Below are positions 44,125 to 56,662 of a stretch of 64,000 nucleotides of DNA, one piece after another. The notes beneath the pieces were generated by a model. That model was not told where the DNA came from. It ran no database searches and saw only the letters and a program-made list of their open reading frames with translations. The stretch covers positions 186,001 through 250,000 of the forward strand of contig JANEZZ010002066.1 of the NCBI GenBank assembly GCA_026122225.1, given 5' to 3'. The DNA comes from Heloderma charlesbogerti. Lineage: Eukaryota > Chordata > Lepidosauria > Squamata > Helodermatidae. Made by a program: the position numbers and the translations under genes. The stretch's first letter is position 1; the number at the start of each line of letters is the position of its first letter.

Positions 44125-45007
44125 TAGGGATGTATGAAATGTACTTACCTTTCCGTGGATTGTTTATGGGGGGGAGGTGTTCCGTCCCTCCCCCCGGAAT
44201 CCTTGACGGGGGGGGAGGCGCTCCGTTCCTCCCACCCGGAATCCTCGATGGCCGGCTGTGCTCCGTGGCAGCTCTGCGGAGCAGCTGGCCAGGCCCAGGA
44301 CAGAGCCATCCACAGCCAGATTTCCGGCCATGGAGGGCTCTGGGTAAAAAACAAAACAAAACCGCATACGCAAATGGCGGTGGCTACGGCCGCCGCCATT
44401 TGCATTCCTTATTTTTGGCCATCTTAGTCTACATAAATATTTACATAGACTATGACGGCGAAAATAAAGGGGAATGCAAATAGTGTAGCAGGCGCTATTT
44501 GCGTCCCTTTTTGATTCGCCGTTTTAGCCTATGTAAATATTTACGTAGGCTAAAACGGTGAATCAAAAAGGGACGCAAATAGCACCCACCATGCTATTTG
44601 CGTTCCCCTTATTTTTGCAGTCTTAGTCTATGTAAATATTTACGTAGACTAAGACACCAAAAATAATGAACGCAAACGGCGGCGGCCATAGCCGCCATTT
44701 GCGTATGCGGGTTTTTTTTTGTTTTGTTTTTACCCAGCCATGATAGGCTACGTAAATCTTTATGTAGCCTATCACGTCTTGAAAAAACAAAACAAAACCA
44801 CAAGTCTGCAAATGGCGGCGGCGGCAGCCGGTCAGAAGACCAGCCTCCACCGCCGCCCAGAAGATCTGCCCCAGATAAGTCTCATCCCGGGGGGGATCCG
44901 CTGGGTGGTGGGAGGGTGGCAGGCTGTTCCACCACAGATTTCGGGGGGCTGAATGCACTGACATTCGGCCTCACCGAGATCCGTGGCGGAATTCTCTGCC
45001 ATCCCTA
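44125..45007 (+). mobile_element. Family A hAT-like MITE (A11), 883 bp
   Basis: The X end starts TAGGGATGTATGAAATGTAC and the Y end finishes GAATTCTCTGCCATCCCTA. Flanks CAGAGGGA (44117-44124) and GAGAGGGA (45008-45015) match at 7 of 8. Four palindromes lie near 44440, 44538, 44643 and 44758. The second (GTTTTAGCCTATGTAAAT...) is flanked by an inverted AAAGGGACGCAAATAG module. The donor at the Y end is mutated to AGATAAGT. Confidence 0.9.
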
Positions 45008-45015
45008 GAGAGGGA

Positions 45016-45370
45016 TGGACAAGAAAATAGTTCAAATTCGGGTTTGGCTGCAATTTATCCGATTCACACCTCCTGGAACTGAACATGGACTTGAACACAA
45101 TTTGCAGTTGGAGCACTATACATTTCCAAGCTTTCAATATGATTTGGGAAATAAAATTTTCATTTGTAAATGTGTACATTTTTAACACATGCACAAGCAC
45201 ATTGCATTCAGTGGGAGAAAAATGTGAACAAAAATGTACATTTTGAAAAATGTGTGCTGAAATACACAAAACAATTCAATGGGGTTGAAATGGGCTTTGA
45301 AGTGGAAATGGGAGAACCTCAAAATCAGAGAATTCAACAAGCTTGAGCTTGGGAGATTAACACATCCCTG
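45016..45370. mobile_element. Degenerate hAT-like remnant (family C-like)
   Basis: Left GGGATGGACAAGAAAATAG and right TTAACACATCCCTGA look like a decayed TIR pair. TGTACATTTT / AAAATGTACATTTT units lie in the middle. A11 landed at its left margin. No TSD is visible. Confidence 0.4.
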
Positions 45371-46751
45371 ACTATGTCAATATGTAAGTATGTTGGTTCT
45401 GAATATGAGCCCTAGAGGACTGACTCTGCCTCCATTAACTTCCCATCATGCTTAAAATCCAAAGGTCATTACCATCAATTAAAAATCCCAAGGGCATTTA
45501 AACAAGGTTTCGGGTTACCTGTGTCTTCATGTATAAAACTCTACTTGACTTATAATGATTTGATTCATTTTCCTGATATTTGATAATATCCCACATAGCA
45601 TTAGGATGGCAGTTCTTTTCTCATCATGTGCATCTTGTTCTGCAGATCAATATTAAAGATTTGCTCTTACAGGAGGTAAGAGACTTCTTCTTGGTGATTG
45701 AATTACTCCATGGTAATCTACTTGCCCTGAGCTATTATAAAATTGCAGTTAATAACATTGGCTAAGTGGCATTTGAATATGATGCAGCAGTAGAATTCAA
45801 ATTAATTTAGCTACTTTTAGATAGCTAGAAAAAACAATGTGATTGATGTTTGTACCACTTCCATGATCTGTGATGAAAAGAAAGGAAGAAAGCACATCTC
45901 TAGAATAAGGGTGAACACCTTTCTACACTTACTGAGTAACCCTACCCCTACCCATTTTTACACTTACTGCAGAGCATTTTGCTCATCTCTTCTTTTTCTT
46001 AGAGTAATTAAAGGGGTGTGGGTGATTTGGGGAGATTACAGCATGTGAGAAGGGGAAGCTTTTCCCTTCCATCACCAGGCATGCCCCCCCCAAAAAAACC
46101 TCACCCCTTAAGTAAATATGAATGTGAATAAAAAGCCCCACTAAATGCCAATGGGACTTTTTTTTTTTAACTATCACTTATAGCCATGGGGGAAGGGTGA
46201 GTTTAAGGGTAATCATGGCTGGGGAGAGAAGAGATAAACTTCCTCTCTCTGCACACTGCAACATCTCTCCAAAATGCCCCCACCTATAATTAATTCAAGA
46301 AAAAGAAGAAACACAGCTACCCCTCTGGATGAGGATTCCACACTGATAATATGACTTTTTTTTTTCTAACCAAGAGGCACTCAGCACTGTTTCTTGCTCC
46401 TGATAGCCTGTTATGATCATCTCCTGGTATCCATGTCAGCTTCTTCCCTTGATCCTGCTGCCTCAACAGTTCCAGATTGGACACAAGGCCAGCTTTGCCT
46501 GACAGGGAGATAATATTCTAAGCCAAATAGGAGCTTCTCCCATCCCAAGGATAAAAGCCCAAAATCTTCTTCACAATCCCTTGAGCAGATTTCCCATGAC
46601 CGACAGAAAACGTTTTAAAGCTTGAGGTGTAAATATATATGGTTGGTGGATTGTGTCCAGCCATGTATATCCAGCCATGTTAGTTAGAAATTGTGCTGGC
46701 ATGAAAACTGGGAGAATAACATCATGCTTTTGCTAGAATATCTGTGAATTC
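45371..46751. other. Unassigned, unique-looking DNA
   Basis: No gene or repeat family recognised over 1.4 kb apart from short A/T runs. Confidence 0.5.
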
Positions 46752-47583
46752 TAGGGATGCACGAAACTCCCCTTACCTGGCTGCACCGGGTTCCGCTGTG
46801 GAGGGGGGGAGGCGCTCCGTCCCTCCCCCCAGAATCCTGGCCGGCCAGCTCTGCTCTGCGGGGATTCTGCAGAGCCGCCGGCAGGCTCCGCCAGCAGCCA
46901 GACATCCAGCCGCTGGCTAGCAGGGACGCAAATGGTGGCGGCCATAGCCACCGCCATTTGCATCCCTGTAGTCAGCCGTGATAGGCTACGTAAAGGCTTA
47001 CATAGCCTATCACGTCTGGCTTTAAAAAGCACACACACACGCGTACGCAAATGGCGGCGGCTACGGCTGCCACCATTTGCGTTCCTTATTTTTGCCCGTC
47101 TCAGTCTATGTAAATATTTACGTAGACCAAGATGGCAAAAATAAGGGGGAATGCAAATAACATCCTCTACGCTATTTGCATTCCCCTTATTTTCGCCGTC
47201 TTAGTCTATGTAAATATTTACGTAGACTAGAACAGGCAAAAATAAAGAATGCAAATGGCGGCGGCTGTATTTGCGTACACTTTTTTTTTTTTAAGCCAGA
47301 CGTGATAGGCTACGTAAGTCTTTACGTAGCCTATCATGTCTTGTAAAAAAAAAAAAACACACCTCCAGACTGCAAATGGCGGTGGCAGCAGCCGGTCGGA
47401 AGACAAGCTGCCGCAGCTGCCGCAGCCTCCGCCACCTGGAACGTCCGCCCCAGGTAAGTCTCATCCCTGGGGGGATCTGCGGGGTGGGGGGGTGGCAGGC
47501 CGTTCCACCACAGATTTTGGGGGGCCGAATGCACTGGCATTCGGCCTCACCAAGATCCATGGCGGAATTCTCTGCCATCCCTA
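46752..47583 (+). mobile_element. Family A hAT-like MITE (A12), 832 bp
   Basis: The X end starts TAGGGATGCACGAAACTCCC. The Y end finishes GGAATTCTCTGCCATCCCTA. The perfect TSD GTGAATTC (46744-46751 and 47584-47591) flanks it. Palindromes lie near 46995, 47115, 47215 and 47315, between inverted AAATGGCGGC and GCAAATA modules. An outward donor AGGTAAGT lies at 47452-47459. Confidence 0.93.
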
Positions 47584-47591
47584 GTGAATTC

Positions 47592-49917
47592 CTGTTTCTG
47601 TGAAAATAAAATTACTCCTACCTTTGCTTGAATGTCTGAACTTCCTGTTCCTTCTTTGGCCACTCTGGAGAACTTCCTGTAAACTCGGTGACTACAGAAC
47701 CCCAACTCACAAAGCCATCTGAATTTATACTAACAACTTAATCACTACTGAATTTTGTACTTAGCCTTGAGTGCCTTTTTGGGCAGAAAACAGGTTCCTA
47801 CATTTCAAACAAACAAACAAACAAAAATAAATAGTGCCAGTTCAAATTCACCCAGATGCCTATAGAGTTCTAAAATTAAAAGTTACTTATCTGATTATGC
47901 AGGCTTTCCAGTATTTTGAGAATGGATAAAATGCATCAGGATTTTATTCTTGTCAAGAAACATCTATTGACTTGAAAAGGAAACCTCTTTTTTTTTTGCC
48001 TTGATTTTTATCACAATGACTAAATACATCCAAGGCCAGGAAATTAAAAACGCAACATTTCCTGACAAGAGAGTTTCAAAAATCTTAATTCATTTACCCT
48101 TCATGGCTGCTCATATTAAAGATCTTTGCAAAATTTATAGAACAGGGGCACGTCAGTGAGCTAATGGCATCCTTTGCCAGTATTTTTCCCCCTTCCAAAA
48201 TTGGATTTTGTGCACAGTAATGTTATTTCCAGATGGAGAAGTCTATCTTTATGCACAAGGTTCCCATGAAAAGTAACACGGAGAAAGGCTGGCAAGTGGG
48301 CAACTGATTATGTTTTTCTTTGTGAGCAAGGGGGGAATTGTCGTCTATTTCTGTGGTCCTGTTTAAAATAAATTTCTGTGTTCAGCACTGCCAGGTGGAT
48401 GTCTGTTTTTAGCATAATCGTCAAGGTCCATGCATTTGTTAAAACAATATTTTCTCATATGTTCAGTATCTCTACACTGAAAATAAAACAAAACAAAACA
48501 AAGACTGATCTCAGTAGGATATGTGTTAAAGTACTGAAAGCGGACGGAGAAACATGCAGCTTAAAAATGAATGTGACATGCATTAGAAGCAAAATAAACA
48601 TGCACTCTTTTCATAGCCTGCTTTGTTTTGAGATGGATGGAAATTTGTCCATGGCTGTTTTCAATGTTTATGGGCTTCCAAAACTCCTTCCAACAGGTCT
48701 CCAAATGTTTTAGTGATAACTCTCTCAACAAAACCAAATCTTCCTTGAGATATGATGCTGACCAATTAAATGACAAACAAGTTAACAGTTGCACAATCAT
48801 AATGAAGGCCAGTGTAATGTAGGAAATCAATAAATGGATTACAGGGAACTCCCTTGCAAACTGATTTAAGTGAAAGCAGTGTAGGACTCTTTAACATAAA
48901 TTATAGTACAGATGGATTGTTAACAAGAACAGCTGGACAAATGCTTCCCATTATGATTAGCTTGTGACCACTGACCCCTTAGATATTACCTCAGAGCCAG
49001 TGCTGTATCAAATTTTCACTCTTGAATATTTTCAAGGTAAAAAGAAGGGGTGTCGTGGCCATGAGAAACCACCTAAATAAAACCTTTTTCTGCTGCTCTT
49101 GTTTCCCTTCCCTCATTTGCTGTTCTGGTGCCCCACTTCCCCGCCTCCTCCAGGCTCTTTTCTACCCCAAATGATCCCAGACATTCAGGGAGCACCTGGG
49201 CGATGGGATGATATAGTGGTGCCTCCTAGACAATCAGAACTGGCTATATGACCACGTCACTGAGGGCAGGCAAAGCCAATGTTTCAAAAACTTCTGTTTA
49301 AATTGATACAGAGAAGGGAGAAAACATCAGCATTGCCAGTGCGGCCATGTGGAGTGTTGGCATGGTTACTTTGGCAACAGGAAGGTTTTCTCTGTCACAA
49401 TGAAGACCCAGCATGAAACCCTGACACTTATCCAGATAGATCTATCTGTATGACAGAACAGGGAATAACTAGGAAAGTATAACTCTCTCTCTCTCTCTCT
49501 CTCTCCCCCCCCCCCCAGGAAGTTTGACTAGTTTCATTTGGTGTTCCTCAACATTTTGCAATTTCACCTGAGGAGGAACCTCTATGTTCTGCTTCAAAGT
49601 TTAGCTGGAATTTGGCAATAACTTAGGAGGGCCTGGTTCCCACCCCACTGAAATCTTGCAGTCTTTACTTAAAGCTTCCCTTCCATTTTCAAAGGTGCTT
49701 TTGCCTAAGCAAGAATCCTCAGATTCAACTCAAATTTTGTGTTATCATTGGGTTGGGCTAACATTCCCCCCTGTACACTTTTCCTGTACCATCTTCCCTC
49801 AAGAAGGTGGCAGGGGACAGAATGTCAGGGACATCTGGGGAGAAGGGGAAGCATCACAAGACTTCCATGTGTGGAGACTTCAGTGGTCATGATGTCGTAT
49901 GAGGAGGATGAGGGTGG
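47592..49917. other. Unassigned, unique-looking DNA
   Basis: The longest stretch without visible transposons (2.3 kb). No gene was recognised. A short (TC)n-poly-C run lies at 49484-49518, and AAACAAAC repeats at 47807-47824. Confidence 0.5.
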
Positions 49918-49925
49918 ATTGACTC

Positions 49926-50863
49926 TAGGGATGTCGGAGAATTTCTCCACGAATCTCCGGGGGGCCGAATGCCAACGCATATGGCCCCCCGAAATTGGTG
50001 GAGAAACGGTCCACCACCACCCCCGCCACCCCCTGGGATGGGACTTACCTTCAGCGAATGTCCCTCGCAGCGGCGGCTCCCGGCGGCGGTTCGGCAGAGG
50101 CGCTGGCCGGTCTTCCAACCAGCTGCCTCCACTGCCTTTTCCAAGTGAAAAAAAAACAAAAAACCCAACAAACGTGATAGGATACGTAAAGATTTACATA
50201 GCCTATCATGGCTGGATTTTCAAAGAACACTGTGATAAGCTAGGTAATCCTTACGTAGCCTATCACGGCTGACTTTGAGGGGGAAGCGCGTACGCAAATG
50301 GCGGCACCCATGGGCGCCGTCACTTGCATTCCTTATTTGGGCACGGGTAGTCTACGTAAATATTTACGTAGACTACGGCAAAAATAAGGGCAACGCAAAT
50401 AGCGTTTCCCTTATTTTTGCCGTAGTCTACGTAAATATTTACGTAGACTACCCATGCCCAAATAAGGAACACAAATGGCGGCACCCATGGGCGCTGCCAT
50501 TTGCGTACGCGCTTTTTTTCCCCCCCCCCGCAGTCAGCCGTGATAGGCTATGTAAAGATTTACGTAGCCTATCACAGTGTTTTTTGAAAATCTAGCCATG
50601 ATAGGCTACGTAAATCTTTACGTAGCCTATCATGTTTGTTTTTTTTTTTTTACTTTACTTTTTTCTTTCATGGCCGGAGAGGCGGGGCGCTCCCCACCGG
50701 CCAGAATTTCGGCGGGGAAGGATGGGGCGCCTCCCCCCTGGCCAGAATTTCAAGGGGAGGGGCAGGGCTCCTCCCCACCCGCCAAGAATTTTGGGGGGAG
50801 AAATGGAGCGTCTCCCCCCCAAAAAAGCTGCGGGACCAGATAAGGGACTTTCGTCCATCCCTA
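49926..50863 (-). mobile_element. Family A hAT-like MITE (A13), 938 bp
   Basis: The Y end starts TAGGGATGTCGGAGAATTTC. The X end finishes GACTTTCGTCCATCCCTA. GACTC is shared by both flanks; the right duplication seems shortened by 2 bp. Two perfect cores TACGTAAATATTTACGTA lie at 50353-50370 and 50428-50445, either side of an inverted GCAACGCAAATAGCG module. Four further TAGGCTA-type palindromes are near 50190, 50240, 50555 and 50615. Confidence 0.85.
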
Positions 50864-50973
50864 AGACTCCCACTTTTGTTTTCAACACAAAAGTGTGTAT
50901 TCACTTGGAGTGGAGGAAAAGGGTTCGTGGCAGTCCCAGAGCTGCAGAGGTTTGAAAACTGACGCTGGAAATG

Positions 50974-51185
50974 CCCAGGGGAGGCTGATGGATCAGACTT
51001 TGGTGGGACAGTGATTCCATTCCGGGTTTTAGTTACAACCTGGCAGAAGTCAAGAGGAGCTATCCAAGGTGCTAGACCATATCCTCAGAATGGGAACAGC
51101 ACTTTGGATAGCTCCTGGCAGGCTGTAACTAAAACCCAGACTGGAATCCTGCCCCACTGAAAACTGATCCACCAGCCTCCCCTGG
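50974..51185. repeat. Inverted repeat with about 90-bp arms
   Basis: The left arm begins CCCAGGGGAGGCTGATGGAT and includes GGGTTTTAGTTACAACCTGG. The right arm carries the complement: CAGGCTGTAACTAAAACCC ... CCAGCCTCCCCTGG. Arms match at roughly 80% or better by eye, with a short loop near 51090. No hAT-type end is obvious. Confidence 0.7.
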
Positions 51186-52447
51186 ATATGCCTGTACCTA
51201 GAAGTAAAGTGATGCTCCCACAACCAGGCATTTCCCTTTCCACCCCCATTTCCAAAGTACAGCATGCCAGAAGCCTTACTGCCAGGTGTCCTTTGCCACT
51301 ATTTGCAGTGCCATTTGCCTTGGCCAGCTGCAGGACTCCTAGGTGCCCTTTGCCACCACTGGGGGTGTTGCACACCTCTGTGTGTGTTTGTTCTTTTAAG
51401 GCAGCATGGAGATAAATCCACTCTTGGCTGCATTGTTCACTGCAATTGCTACTAAATTACCCCCAGCCATTCCCTGAATGTCAAGAAATTCAGCTGGGTT
51501 GGAAGTTCCACTCCAGTCCCACTTAAAGCTTAATTTCTGTGGTGGCTCTATTAACCAAAATGGGCAGGAACCTTGACCAAGCTACCCTGACCTTAGACTG
51601 GACACTGGACAGATGTGCCACCTCTAACTGACCTTGGTGAAACCATTAAGCCACACTTGTATGCTTTGCTATTTTCTCAGCACATCTTAAATGCACACCC
51701 CTGTTCTTACCAATCTCCATGATCAATTCATGTCCCCCTTAGCTGTGTTCTCCCCCCTTCTCCTCTACTGTGTTTGGATATTTCTGGAGAAACTGATTTA
51801 CTTTTGTTACTCACTTTAGAACCTCCCTGTCCATCAACCCGGCTCTTCTTTTATTCCCTTGCTTCATTATAGAGACAACCTGTATGCAGAAAATAATCTT
51901 CCTCTGAATTTTCTGCCTCTTTCCTTAATATCCTTTACCCTGCTCCATGACATTCAGTATATCTAGCAACTTTCGGAAGCATAGCGTGTATGTGACTTGG
52001 GGAAAAAAAGAAATGAAAAGAAAAACAAACAAACAAACAAACAAAAAACAGCACAATGTTTTCCCCAAGTTATAGTTTTTTCTATTGTTTGTTTTGTTTT
52101 ACAATGATTTCATAGTCTCTTTCATCTTTATAGTCCTAGGGCTTGCTGAAGGTTCTCTGGCTTGGATTGAATGGCATCAATCATTTAACTTTGAAAATAT
52201 ACAACTACCTATCTTCTTTTGCCCAAGAAACAAAATCTATGCTAGATCTGAAACATGCTTGCCTTGCTCCCAATATCGTTCACTGCATTTTTCATGTTCA
52301 GGCTATGTCATTGCTTATGCTGGCAAAACGCCACCATGCACATACAAGTGGGAAGCATCAGCAAGCTTGAGGGAACCACATGGTTGTTAGGAAAATTTCA
52401 ACCTCATCTGCAAGTTACTGAAAGGGGACAGTGTTGCAGTGAGTTAG
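51186..52447. other. Unassigned DNA
   Basis: No gene recognised. An (AAAC)n run lies at 52023-52046. Confidence 0.45.
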
Positions 52448-52895
52448 TAGGGATGGCGGAGAAATCCGCCATCGACTCCAATCAGGCCGGATTCTTTAGA
52501 ATCTGCCCCCCCCCCGGAGTCTGTGGTAGAATGGAGCACTTACCTCCACCACCCCGCAAAGTTCTGTCAGGATGGACCCTACCTGCTGCTGGCCAGGTCC
52601 GGGTCCATCCTCTTTGGACCGCAGCCAGACACTGCTGGTCTGCGGACACAAATGGCATCTGGCATAGCAGATGCCACTTGCGTCCCTGCTTTTGCCGTGA
52701 TAGGCTACGTAAATCTTTACGTAGCCTATCACAGCAAAGAGCAGGGACACAAATGGCGTCCACAGACTGGCAGCAGGTGGAACTCGGGTGCAGACGGGCC
52801 TGGCTGGCGGCTCTGTGGACTTGTTGTGGGATGGATCGCCCCCCCCTCCACGGACACCTCCAACTGGACTGACAAGTGGGGTTTTTACACCCCTA
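52448..52895 (-). mobile_element. Family A-related hAT-like MITE (A14), 448 bp
   Basis: Starts TAGGGATGGCGGAGAAATCC and ends GGGGTTTTTACACCCCTA. Flanks TGAGTTAG and CTAGTTAG agree at 6 of 8. Only one GATAGGCTACGTAAATCTTT-type palindrome (near 52715) remains, between inverted GGGACACAAATGGC-like modules. It appears to be a minimal version of the family. Confidence 0.78.
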
Positions 52896-52982
52896 CTAGT
52901 TAGTTCATGAGAATTTTGACCATATATAGCCTTAGGATCTCCATAGACTACAATGTAGTTTCCTATGGTTTCTTCCTTTTGG

Positions 52983-53068
52983 TCCTCCCCTTCCCCTGCC
53001 CCTGCCCCTTCCCCTTCCTCTCTTTCTCTCTCTCTCCCTCTCTCTCTCCTCCTCCTCCTCCTCCTCCA
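52983..53068. repeat. Pyrimidine-rich simple repeat
   Basis: CCCCTG/CCCTTC units, then (TC)n, then (CTC)n, ending just before B6. Confidence 0.9.
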
Positions 53069-53079
53069 TTGTGTAATGG

Positions 53080-53492
53080 TAGGGATGTACAGACTGTGTA
53101 AAATCCACTCCGTCTGTGTTTTGTGGATTGTCAGGCATCTTTCGTTCCATCATCCACTCACAGATGGATGCATTTTTTTTTGTCATGTGGAAAAATACGC
53201 AAATAATTACATAAAAGGTTTAATAACATTTTACATAATTTACCTTCATAGATAACATTTAGCGTATTGTCCCCCATTCCATTCAACTTTTCCTCCACAT
53301 AAACTTGTGTATTTTCCTATGAATAAATATGCATACGTTCTGGGAAACTAAAAAACAAAACAAAAACACACATCCAAAAGTCCACAGACTTCACATGCCC
53401 TGAGGGGGGTTGCTCTGCAGAGGATTCTGCAGGTCAGATTCTTAGAAATCTGAGCTCATTTTAATCCATCTTGAATTTCTCCAGCATCTCTA
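53080..53492 (+). mobile_element. Family B hAT-like MITE (B6)
   Basis: Starts TAGGGATGTACAGACTGTG and ends GAATTTCTCCAGCATCTCTA. GTAATGG lies on both flanks (53073-53079 and 53493-53499), 7 bp of the expected 8. It is the closest relative of B3. Confidence 0.82.
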
Positions 53493-53504
53493 GTAATGGA
53501 ACAC

Positions 53505-54040
53505 AAAATGGACTGAACAAACTCTTTTTTGAAATACTACCAGTTCTGGGCACCACACTTTAAGAAGGATGCAGACAAACTGGAGAGGGTTCAGAGGAGG
53601 GCAACGAAGATGATCGGGGGACTGGAAACAAAGCCCCATGAGGAGAGCCTGAAAGACCTGGGCATATGTAGCCTTGAGAAGAGAAGACTGAGGGGAGATA
53701 TGATAGCACTCTTCAAGTACTTGAAAGGTTGTCACAGAGAGGAAGGCCAGGATCTCTTCTTGATCATCCCAGAGTGCAGGACACAGAATAATGGACTCAA
53801 GCTACAGGAAGCCAGATTCCAGCTGAATGTCAGGAAAAATGTCCTGACTGTTAGAGCAATATGACAATGGAACCAATTCCCTAGGGAGGTGGTGGGCTCT
53901 CCCACAGTGGAGGCATTCAAGATGAAGCTGGACAGCCATCTGTCAGGGATGCTCTGACTTGGATTCCTGCATTGAGCAGGGGGTTGGACTCGATGGTCTC
54001 ATAGGCCCCTTTCCACCCTACTATTCTATGATTCTACATT
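53505..54040 (+). mobile_element. CR1 LINE, 5'-truncated 3' end
   Basis: Translation reads [40 protein letters not shown] and KDLGICSLEKRRLRGD, the CR1 C-terminus. It continues to NVRKNVLTVRAI. The 3' end finishes CTATTCTATGATTCT. It holds more of the coding part than the copy at 1.45 kb and has one frame break. Confidence 0.88.
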
Positions 54041-55009
54041 GTACCTGCATTTTATATGCAAAAAATATTTGTGAATAAGACTGTGTTTATTTCCTTCATT
54101 AAAGAAAGGTGTGATTTCTTTTAGTGTTCTAAGATACCCTGTGTGCTTGTGGGACTGGTAAACTCTCATTCCGTTTTGCTGTTTTGCTTTCCTCTGCTAA
54201 TTGCCATTTTAACATTACTAAACTGCTAAATCATTACTAAATAATCCCATCAAAGGTTTCCAGAAGTAGAAACAATATCTAGGGAGAAAAAAAATACGGG
54301 GGAACCTCCAAAACAGCCCAGTGAGGACTGACTGTGTTTAGTGGCCATGAACACAGCTGACTGTTGGGGGGGGGATGGAAAAGCAGGGGGTGGGAAATGA
54401 AATGGAGAGGCTGGAATCCCACAGAAGGAGCACTTCTGTTGCTGGTCCCACTTCTCCTTCAAATGTCTTCTGTATTTGTTTTACACTGAGTTATTTCCTG
54501 AAGTTCTCTGAATATTTGAAATCCAGCTGGACATCCTGTATACAGCACCTGAACATATTTGATTTCAGTATTTGATATCTGACAGTTAATGATTGATGTC
54601 CAATGTTATTTAAAGTTGGATAGTATTGGTGTCTGATACACCACCTGAGTACTTTACAAGCTTCCTCCCTTCAGGGAAAATTCACACATTGGCATCACCC
54701 ATGCAACTCCTGCGCAAAGCAGAGAATCCTGGGATATGTTCTAGGCTGCACATACATGTCATATGGGGTACCATTGGGCCTTGCCATTGCCCATTGTCTA
54801 CTGTGTGCCCCTGCCCCCGAACTCACCCAAGATTCTGGTGTGGCAGTGCATTGTGGAGGAACATCAGTATTTACGAGCAAGCACTTCTTTTAGCTAGGCT
54901 TGTCTGCCATTACTGATGTTTCCATTGAAGAATGTCTGGATAAGCTTCCAAAGAACCTAGTCTGGAACTGAGACACAGATTGCCACAGAACTCACTGGTT
55001 GGTTTAAAA
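54041..55009. other. Unassigned DNA
   Basis: No gene or repeat recognised. Confidence 0.45.
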
Positions 55010-56075
55010 TAGAATTTTCACATTGGGAGAGATCATTGAGTCCAACCCCTGCTCAATGCAGGATCTGCAATTCAGGATGCAACTACAGAATCCCTGACAT
55101 TCGACCATCCAGCCTCTGTCTAAATTCCTTCACTTGAGGTCAGGGAGAGCCTTCCACTACCCAAGGCAGCCTGCTCCATGCTCAAACAGCTCTTACCATT
55201 AGGAAGCTGAAATCTATTTTACTGCAATTTCCACCCATTGGTTCTTGTTCTGCCTTCTGATAGGGAGGTCAGAGAATTTCTCCAAGAATCTCAGGGAGGC
55301 CGAATGCCAGTGCATTCGGCCCCCCAAAATTGGTGGAGAAACAGTCTGCCCCCCCGCCCCCCCCGGGACGGGACTTACCTTGTGCGAATGTCCCTGGCAG
55401 CGGCGGTGGCTCCGGTGGCGGTGCGGCGGCGGTGTGGCGGCAGCAGGTCTTCCAACTGGCTGCCGCCGCCACCATTTCCAAGTTAAAACAAACAAACAAA
55501 AAAAAGTGATAGGCTACGTAAATCTTTACGTAGCCTATCACGGCTGAGTGGAAAAACAACAACAACTGCGCATACGCAACTGGCGGCGCCCATATTACGT
55601 CACAGGCTACGTAAACTTTACATCACAGCTGACTGCAGGGATGCAAAGGGTGGCAGCCATTTGCATGCCACCATTTGCATCCCGGTAGGACAGGAGCATT
55701 CGCGGCCAGAGGGATGGGGCGCCTCCCCCCTGGCCAGAATTTCAGTGGGGAGGGATGGGGCACCTCCCCCCCGGCCAGAATTTGGGGGAGGGACGGGGCG
55801 CCTCCCCCCCCAGTCTGAATTTTGGGGGAGGGATGAAGCGCCTCCCCCCCACCGCGAATCAACTTTCGGGTTCAGGTAAGGGACTTTCGTACATCCCTAC
55901 TTCTGGAGCAACAGAGAACATTTCTGCTCCATCTTTTCTATGATGACCCTTCAGATATTTGAAGACAGTCATCATGGTTCCTCTTAATTGTCTCTCCTCC
56001 TGGCTAAACATACCAATCTCTTTCTGCCCTTGCTCAATCAACCTGGTTTCCATCCTGGTCATCCTCCTATGGACG
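55010..56075 (-). mobile_element. CR1-like LINE fragment, minus strand, split by A15
   Basis: TCATTGAGTCCAACCCCTGC (55032-55051) and CAGCCTCTGTCTAAATTCC are CR1-like 3' motifs on the minus strand. After A15, 56075-55908 reads RLIEQGQKEIGMFSQEERQL and MTVFKYLKGHHRKDGAEMFS, a CR1-type C-terminus. Confidence 0.65.
55261..55899 (-). mobile_element. Family A hAT-like MITE (A15), 639 bp
   Basis: The Y end starts TAGGGAGGTCAGAGAATTTC. The X end finishes GACTTTCGTACATCCCTA. CTTCTG occurs at both borders (55254-55259 and 55900-55905), a TSD with an indel. Only one complete palindrome, GATAGGCTACGTAAATCTTT... (55507-55541), survives. The next module is broken near 55600. The X region has four G-run/C-run blocks (55700-55850), more than other copies. 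Confidence 0.8.
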
Positions 56076-56475
56076 CATTCAACATGAAGCTGGACAGCCA
56101 CTTGTCAGGGATGCTTTGACTTGGATTCCTGCTTCAAGCAGGGGACTGGACCCGATGGTCTGATAGGCCCCTTCCAACCCTACTATTCTATGATTATATG
56201 ACTGTATAGGCTTTTGATCAGATCCAGGGCTCTTCTTTTGTTCTTAATGCTCATCCCAGAGTGCAGGACACGGAATAATAGGCTCAAGTGACAGGAAGCC
56301 AGATTACAGCTGAACATCAGGAAAAACATCCTGACTGTTAGAGCAAGATGACAATGGAACCAATTCCCTAGGGACCTAGTGGGCTCTCCCACACTGGAGG
56401 CATTCAAAATGAAGTTGGACAGCCATCTGTCAGGGATGCTTTGAATTGGATTCCTGCATTGAGCAGGGGGTTTGA
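56076..56475 (+). mobile_element. Two CR1 LINE 3' fragments
   Basis: 56078-56205 carries the CR1 3' end AACATGAAGCTGGACAGCCA to CTATTCTATG. 56244-56475 is a second fragment with CCCAGAGTGCAGGACACGGA and GGCATTCAAAATGAAGTTGG, ending near GTTTGATTCTATG. Both lack coding integrity. Confidence 0.75.
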
Positions 56476-56662
56476 TTCTATGCACTCCAGTTTGTCACTG
56501 TCCTTCTTCAAATGGATGGGAGTAGCAGTGGGAAAGAAATGGCAGGAGAAAACACAATGCATTTGCATTTGTTTAAGATTTTTCAGCAGGGAGGGTTACT
56601 GTGAGAAGCAGAAGCAACTTTTCTGTGGCGTTTTTTCTTTAAAGAATTGCTTCACCACCAAC

